In this document: one piece after another, positions 59,465-64,000 of the stretch | Layout of the letters: each line of letters begins with the position of its first letter | How positions within the stretch are numbered: position 1 is the stretch's first letter | From: Molanna angustata | Lineage: Eukaryota > Arthropoda > Insecta > Trichoptera > Molannidae | Assembly: GCA_963576475.1 (NCBI GenBank) | Contig: OY754979.1 | Coordinates: forward strand, 26,206,034 to 26,270,033 | Direction of reading: 5' to 3' | DNA: 64,000 nucleotides | Made by a program: the position numbers and the translations under genes | The notes under the pieces: model-generated | The model's input: the letters and a program-made list of their open reading frames with translations, nothing else | Databases searched by the model: none | Told to the model about the DNA's origin: nothing

Positions 59465-59690
59465 TCACTTGGGATAAACTCTCCTTGTCTTATGCTGGGC
59501 TGAACAGTTTCTCTATCTGCCTCATTCCTGTCCATCCCCGAATCTTTCTGAGCCAGGTTAGCTGCTTTCTGCCGACACCTCTATGGCTCTCAATCTTTCT
59601 CTTTATGGTCACCTGAAGGATCAAGTATTAATTTCTTTACTCTGATTATGTGACCAAAACACAATGTCTTACGAGTAAATAATGAAGCAT
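59465..59690 (-). mobile_element. LINE C-terminal fragment (GRKQLTWLRKIR)
   Basis: Minus strand reads KRKIESHRGVGRKQLTWLRK, IRGWTGMRQIEKLF, a distinctive LINE polymerase C terminus of insects. Truncated on both sides. Confidence 0.7.
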
Positions 59691-59979
59691 TTAAATCAAT
59701 ATAATTTGTTTACCTTAGCCCGTAACGTCATTTGTGAAATACAAACAAACACTAAAACAACAAAATTCAATAAAACAACATACATATTGAGGAAAAATTT
59801 GAAATGTTATTCGTACCTACATACAAAAATGTTTACAAATTAATTTTTATTGGTTATTAATAATATTTTTTAATAATACTTAGTTATTGATAATCTGCTT
59901 ATAATTATTAATAATAAGTTTTGATTTTGTACTAATCACAGAAACTGAAATTAATCACAGAATATATATGGGAAACAGA

Positions 59980-61090
59980 TGCATCTTTGGTTTGAGAAGA
60001 CATCTGGCATCTCGGAGGACGTCTAGAAAAACGAAAATAACAATTTACAAAATGTTCCTACGCCCCTTACTAACTTTTGCTAAATGCTGGGTATTGTGTA
60101 AAAAGATGGATTGTATCTACTAGTGTTTGAGAGAAAAATACTCAAAAAGATATTTAATAATGGTAAATTTTATTTCGATGTAAAAACATTTATAAAATCA
60201 ATACATCTAGTATAAACCAAAAATATGTAAAATACTTTTTTTTAACAATATGTATGGTAAGGGCATAGAATAATAATAAAACTATAGAATACTCATTCCT
60301 ATACAATACCTCGCTGAAAAAGTGAAGCCATTTTATTGGCCGGCTCGTGTCAATATATTTATGACTCTGCTGGTAGACATTGTTCGTATAGTACTACTCG
60401 TTATGACTGCGTACATAATTTTGCAAGCAGTTAAAAAATTCCCTATTTGGAGAACGTATCACGCAGACGGCCAAATGATTACTGAATGCTAGTAGCAAAA
60501 TGTTGACCAAATTAGTCAACATAAAGCAGTTGCGTTTACTGCAGGCTAAAGAGTATTCTATACTATTATTATTCTATGGGTCAGGGTATGACAATTATAA
60601 AAACATGTTAAACTATGGAACATTAATAGTTTTTAACTATGTATTCAACACATAGCCTACAAAAGGTGATAAGCCTTGTGGATTCTTTTATGTTTGGTGG
60701 CAAACTATTATATATTTTGAGGTGTTTATGGAATAAACAATTTTGTGTACTTGTTAATCTCGTTTTGGAAGTCTAAAATCCTGACATCTTCTCGTAGGAG
60801 GTCTACAATATTTATAATGAGCCCAATATTATAAAGGTGATACAAATAGGGAGGCTGCGATGGGCAGGACACCTATAAAATTGGTGAGGAAAGATTTCCA
60901 AAACGGATCCTGCACACAAGGCCCCAAGGTAGATGAAGCGTGGTAGACCCTAGCTCTGATAAATGGATGGCATGTGGGGGCTTTTGATGTAAGGGATTGG
61001 AGGGTTGTATGCCAGGATAGAGGGAGATGGCGAGGAATGCTGGAAGAGGCAAAGTCTTGCAACGGGCTTTGGAGCCATTGATAGTGATGA
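59980..61090 (+). mobile_element. LINE RT thumb and C terminus, interrupted
   Basis: 59990-60165 reads KTKITIYKMFLRPLLTFAKC, then a frameshifted LVFERKILKKIF. It resumes at about 60790 as VYNIYNEPNIIKVIQIGRLR, WAGHLYKIGEERFPKRILHT, RPQGR. The 600-bp gap between holds a CCATAGA-type MITE (60262-60581) and other AT-rich sequence. Confidence 0.7.
60262..60581. mobile_element. CCATAGA-ended MITE
   Basis: Inverted ends CATAGAATAATAATAAAACT, ATAGAATACTC and complement at 60548-60580; about 320 bp, non-coding. Inserted inside the LINE at 59980-61090. Confidence 0.75.
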
Positions 61091-61099
61091 CCAAAGAGT

Positions 61100-61820
61100 A
61101 TATAATACCTACGGATAGTGATGACTAGCTATTTTAAAATATGTCATTTTAAAATTGACTTTCTACGTAATATTATCAATGGGATGTTATGTTTTTAAAC
61201 ATACACATTTTGCTTGTGTTTCTATTTTGATCTGGATAGAAAATGTATTTAATAATAAGGATGATATTGTTATTGAATTTTTGTTTATGTTTACAATCAT
61301 TTTACTTACACAATATACCATTCAAATTAAATAATATCAACAAATCTAGTTATTGAATGAATTCATTACACACTAATGCCATCTGTTAAATTTTTCTCAA
61401 TACTTTTACCTTAGTTGCAGAATACTGCATTATCCATCATGCGAATTAGTTTAAAAGGTTTACAGCAGAGTGCTCTAGCTGACACAACACAATATTTTAC
61501 TTATGCTTATTCAAATTCTTTTTTAAATTTCATCATTTTGCCAGAATAATCTGAATACAAGATTTTTTTTAATAATTGTATATATTCTTCTTTTCAACTT
61601 CTTTCAATATTAATAATAACTGCAGTAGTATGCTTTTTTTTGAACTACTTGATTGTAGTTTTGTTTCTGAATATATTTTTTAAATATATTAATATTTAAT
61701 CATAAATGTTTATTAATTTGTGGTAGTACCTTAAATTATGTAATATGCAATGTGTTGTCTCTTTGATAAATAAACCGTGTATTTTCATATTTAGACAAAT
61801 TGATTTCTTAACTATTTGCA
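61100..61820. other. AT-rich end of fusilli intron 4
   Basis: No repeat family or gene was recognised here. Confidence 0.45.
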
Positions 61821-61824
61821 TTAG

Positions 61825-61914
61825 ATTTAGGAATCCCAAAATACGAAGGAAATGATTTTTACATGAAGGAAGCAAAAGATATGGCCAACGTACTCCAAAG
61901 AATGATCTCTGATG
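61825..61914 (+). CDS. fus: fusilli / ESRP orthologue, coding exon 5
   Basis: 90 bp, acceptor TTTGCATTAG, donor GTAAGT. The first two bases complete a tyrosine codon, giving YLGIPKYEGNDFYMKEAKDM, ANVLQRMISD. It matches the ESRP EYLxxE and VEDMGNIILAMISE segment. Ends with G of a glycine codon. Confidence 0.92.
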
Positions 61915-62125
61915 GTAAGTATTTTATTTTCAACGACATTCAAATTGGTTTTTTGACAACCAATTTGTGGAGACTCAATGGCAATGAACGAAACATTAGT
62001 TTTTGTCTCAATGCTTAATTTTAGTTTCACTGCTTATTTATTAGATGCAACTACTGATATTATTGTTTTGAGTATGTATCAAAATTCACTTTGTTGTATT
62101 TTTAAACAACACTGTTATAGAATCA

Positions 62126-62241
62126 GGGGGGCAAGTCACTGACATCTAAAGATATTATAGAACTCCATATAATAATTATATCCATGATATGGGTAATCAC
62201 GTGGGTTTTGATTTCGTCGGTCGGACAAGACTTGCCCCCCA
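62126..62241. mobile_element. GGGGGGCAAGTC MITE, short copy
   Basis: Starts GGGGGGCAAGTC and ends GACTTGCCCCCC; the left arm has lost most of its length, so the hairpin is lopsided. Core CATATAATAATTATATCCAT shared with 50098-50478. Lies in fusilli intron 5. Confidence 0.8.
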
Positions 62242-62329
62242 GTTCTACATCAAAGTAGACTCATATTCGGTATTTTTTAATCAAATAAAAATGATTATGG
62301 TTCTACATGTATATTTTTCTTATAATAGG

Positions 62330-62362
62330 TCGACCGTTTCGGGTGACTAGGCCCTTATCAAC
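62330..62362 (-). ncRNA. Hammerhead-like remnant
   Basis: Minus strand: GGT, TTGATAA in place of CTGANGA, a GGG/CCC stem with 8-base loop, GAAA, CG, GTC, then GACC, which can pair with the leading GGT. Two core positions are changed, so it is at best a dead relic. Confidence 0.25.
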
Positions 62363-62741
62363 CGGTAAACATAGAGTAATGTCTTCTTCTTATATACTAG
62401 AAATCGGTTTATTTTACAACTATACAAATTACTTTACAGTATATAGGAAAAAGACCAGTAGATCTATGTTTATCATTTTTGTTTGATTAAAAAATACCTG
62501 GTATAATGGAGTTCTAGACATTAAACACTGTCAGTATTGACAATTTAAAAAATAGACTCAGTCCTGTAGTGTCATGAATCATTCAGTGACAATATTATAG
62601 ATGAAATGAAATGTCAGGTGAAATAATCTTTGAGGTTATAACTAATTTTATAATTATTCAAAAAGGTTCCACATTTTTATATTCTTGTCATATGCAAATG
62701 TAATTATTGAAAAATATATAGAAATACATTCTATTTTTCAG

Positions 62742-62796
62742 GTTTTACTTTTGACACTCCTGAAACGGTTGATATGATACTGGAGCCAGGAATATG
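62742..62796 (+). CDS. fus: fusilli / ESRP orthologue, coding exon 6
   Basis: 55 bp, acceptor TATTTTTCAG, donor GTATGT. Reads FTFDTPETVDMILEPGI and ends with TG of the next codon, expected to be cysteine from the ESRP pattern (ESGTC). Reading continues beyond 64000; no further exon was recognised in 62797-64000. The three RRMs should follow. Confidence 0.92.
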
Positions 62797-63350
62797 GTAT
62801 GTTCAATATGATTTTTTTTTATTATTTATATTTACTATTTTGCTGTAGACATTTCAAAAAAAATAATATTTTAGTGTATTCACACAATATATTATATTAC
62901 GCCATGTTTTCTTTCTTAGTGAGAGAATTAATACTGTTTTCATATAAAATAGTTTTTCCTTGTTTATATCAAAAAGTTGAAATTAATGTAGATATATATT
63001 TTCAAATTTACCGCTTCTCCGTGGTTTTAATAAATTTCTGCAGTACCTACCTACCTACTACTTTTTTTTGTGCAGTATTTTTATTATTTTGAATTATGAC
63101 AACCCTCTTCCCGTCCTTTATTCTAAGAGTAGCGATGTTTTGAAATACAAAAAAAATAATAAAGCAACTATGTACTCAAATCATAATATTATGTATAACT
63201 ACTGTTTACATGTAATTTAAACCTATTATTTTTTGAACGTCTATGGAATTCATGCATTGTATTAATATTTTTTGGTTGTATTTGGTCATTTATTTGAATA
63301 TATTGCTAATTAACTTATGAATTTGTAAAATCTCGACTTTTTCATATAAT

Positions 63351-63523
63351 GTCCTATTCTGATACGTTTCAGAGTACGAAAACCTCTGTAACCAACGGGC
63401 GACCGTGGATAAAGGATTTTGTTCGCGCGGTGTGACTTAATGAGTCCCGTATAAATGCAGTCAACTTTTTGACATTTCTCATGTACTAAAACTCAGACGG
63501 TCAAATTTAGACGAATCAGAATA
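63351..63523 (-). mobile_element. MITE copy (GTCCTATTCTGATTCG family)
   Basis: Reverse orientation relative to 18883-19043. Keeps the GTCCTATTCTGAT end and the ACGAATCAGAATA end, with the last GGAC lost. Core GACCGTGGATAAAGGATTTT and GAGTCCCGTATAAATGCAGT shared. In fusilli intron 6. Confidence 0.82.
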
Positions 63524-63524
63524 A

Positions 63525-64000
63525 CATATTTATATTGTTTCATTTATATTAAAAAAATCTATAAAAAATGTATGTTTTGTACATTAATATTTTTATCAGT
63601 TAAGTATTTTGAAATCAAAGTTGTATTGTTTTCGGAAAGGGATAGCATCGAGATTTTAAAGTATAATTCGATTAGCATAAATAAATAAATAATGGCTGAT
63701 TATAGAAACGAATGTTCTCTCAGTTGGATTATTTTGTATAAATTGACTTAAATAGATCCTCACTCATGGTGACAGATACTATCTTAAACGAATCAAAGAT
63801 GTCTTCACACTGTCACATAAATATCATATGAATTTTCACACTATATAGTGGATTTTTTAATACCAAATTCAATTTTACTATCTACGACCTAAAAAAATTT
63901 TAAGTTTTATTTTATATGTCTAATTTTGCGCGAATGACTATAAAATAGTGTTAAGTTATTTATTTTATTAATAAGATATTCTTGCAAATGGTTTCGTAAT
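63525..64000. other. Non-coding end of window
   Basis: AT-rich intron 6 sequence; no exon or repeat family was recognised. Confidence 0.5.

Overview
This is a eukaryotic, AT-rich insect genomic window. Lepidoptera, probably a moth, is the best guess. The basis is the very frequent TAGGTACCTA / GGTACCTACCTAC palindromes, the mix of mariner, Tc1, hAT-like, LINE and tRNA-SINE debris, and a conserved insect-type gene. There is no operon, CRISPR array or bacterial feature. The order is inferred and was not checked against a database. The only host gene I can support is the 5' part of fusilli (ESRP1/2 orthologue), an epithelial splicing regulator, on the + strand. Six exons were assembled by hand: 29089-29223 (in an exon starting near 28902 with 5' UTR), 47066-47227, 50705-50787, 56397-56542, 61825-61914 and 62742-62796. 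All junctions are GT-AG, the phases agree, and the joined product of about 223 residues aligns along its length with the N-terminal region of ESRP proteins. The gene runs off the right edge, and the RRM domains must lie beyond 64000. Introns are 17842, 3477, 5609, 5282 and 827 bp; the sixth is open. Bases 1-28900 are intergenic sequence or an upstream 5'-UTR intron of fusilli. They hold a dead mariner (5818-7097), a 1-kb inverted repeat pair (8704-9691 / 11645-12652) with a 256-bp hAT-like element in its loop, several perfect foldbacks, a truncated LINE (16960-18100), a head-to-tail MITE trio (18883-19412), and a structurally intact Tc1-like element (20691-22447) inside a roughly 690-bp (TA)n tract, itself inside a TTAA-flanked foldback element. 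Intron 1 (29224-47065) holds hAT-like elements, LINE ends, two more TTAA foldback copies, a 346-bp palindromic insertion with a 12-bp target duplication, and an 834-bp element with a 9-bp target duplication inserted in a LINE. Introns 2-4 hold five tandem arrays (54-, 40-, 114-, 67- and, just before exon 2, 42-bp units), a triple foldback array (49925-50478), SINEs sharing a 3' tail with the resident LINE, and a GC-rich 450-bp insertion with a 14-bp target duplication. The strongest unusual signals are the spliced, apparently complete Tc1 transposase in a TA satellite; the recurring (TA)n expansion at one fixed site of the TTAA foldback; the SINE/LINE tail partnership; several insertions datable by nesting and target duplications; and scattered hammerhead-ribozyme-like modules, which are degenerate. 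No clearly new multi-gene system was seen.
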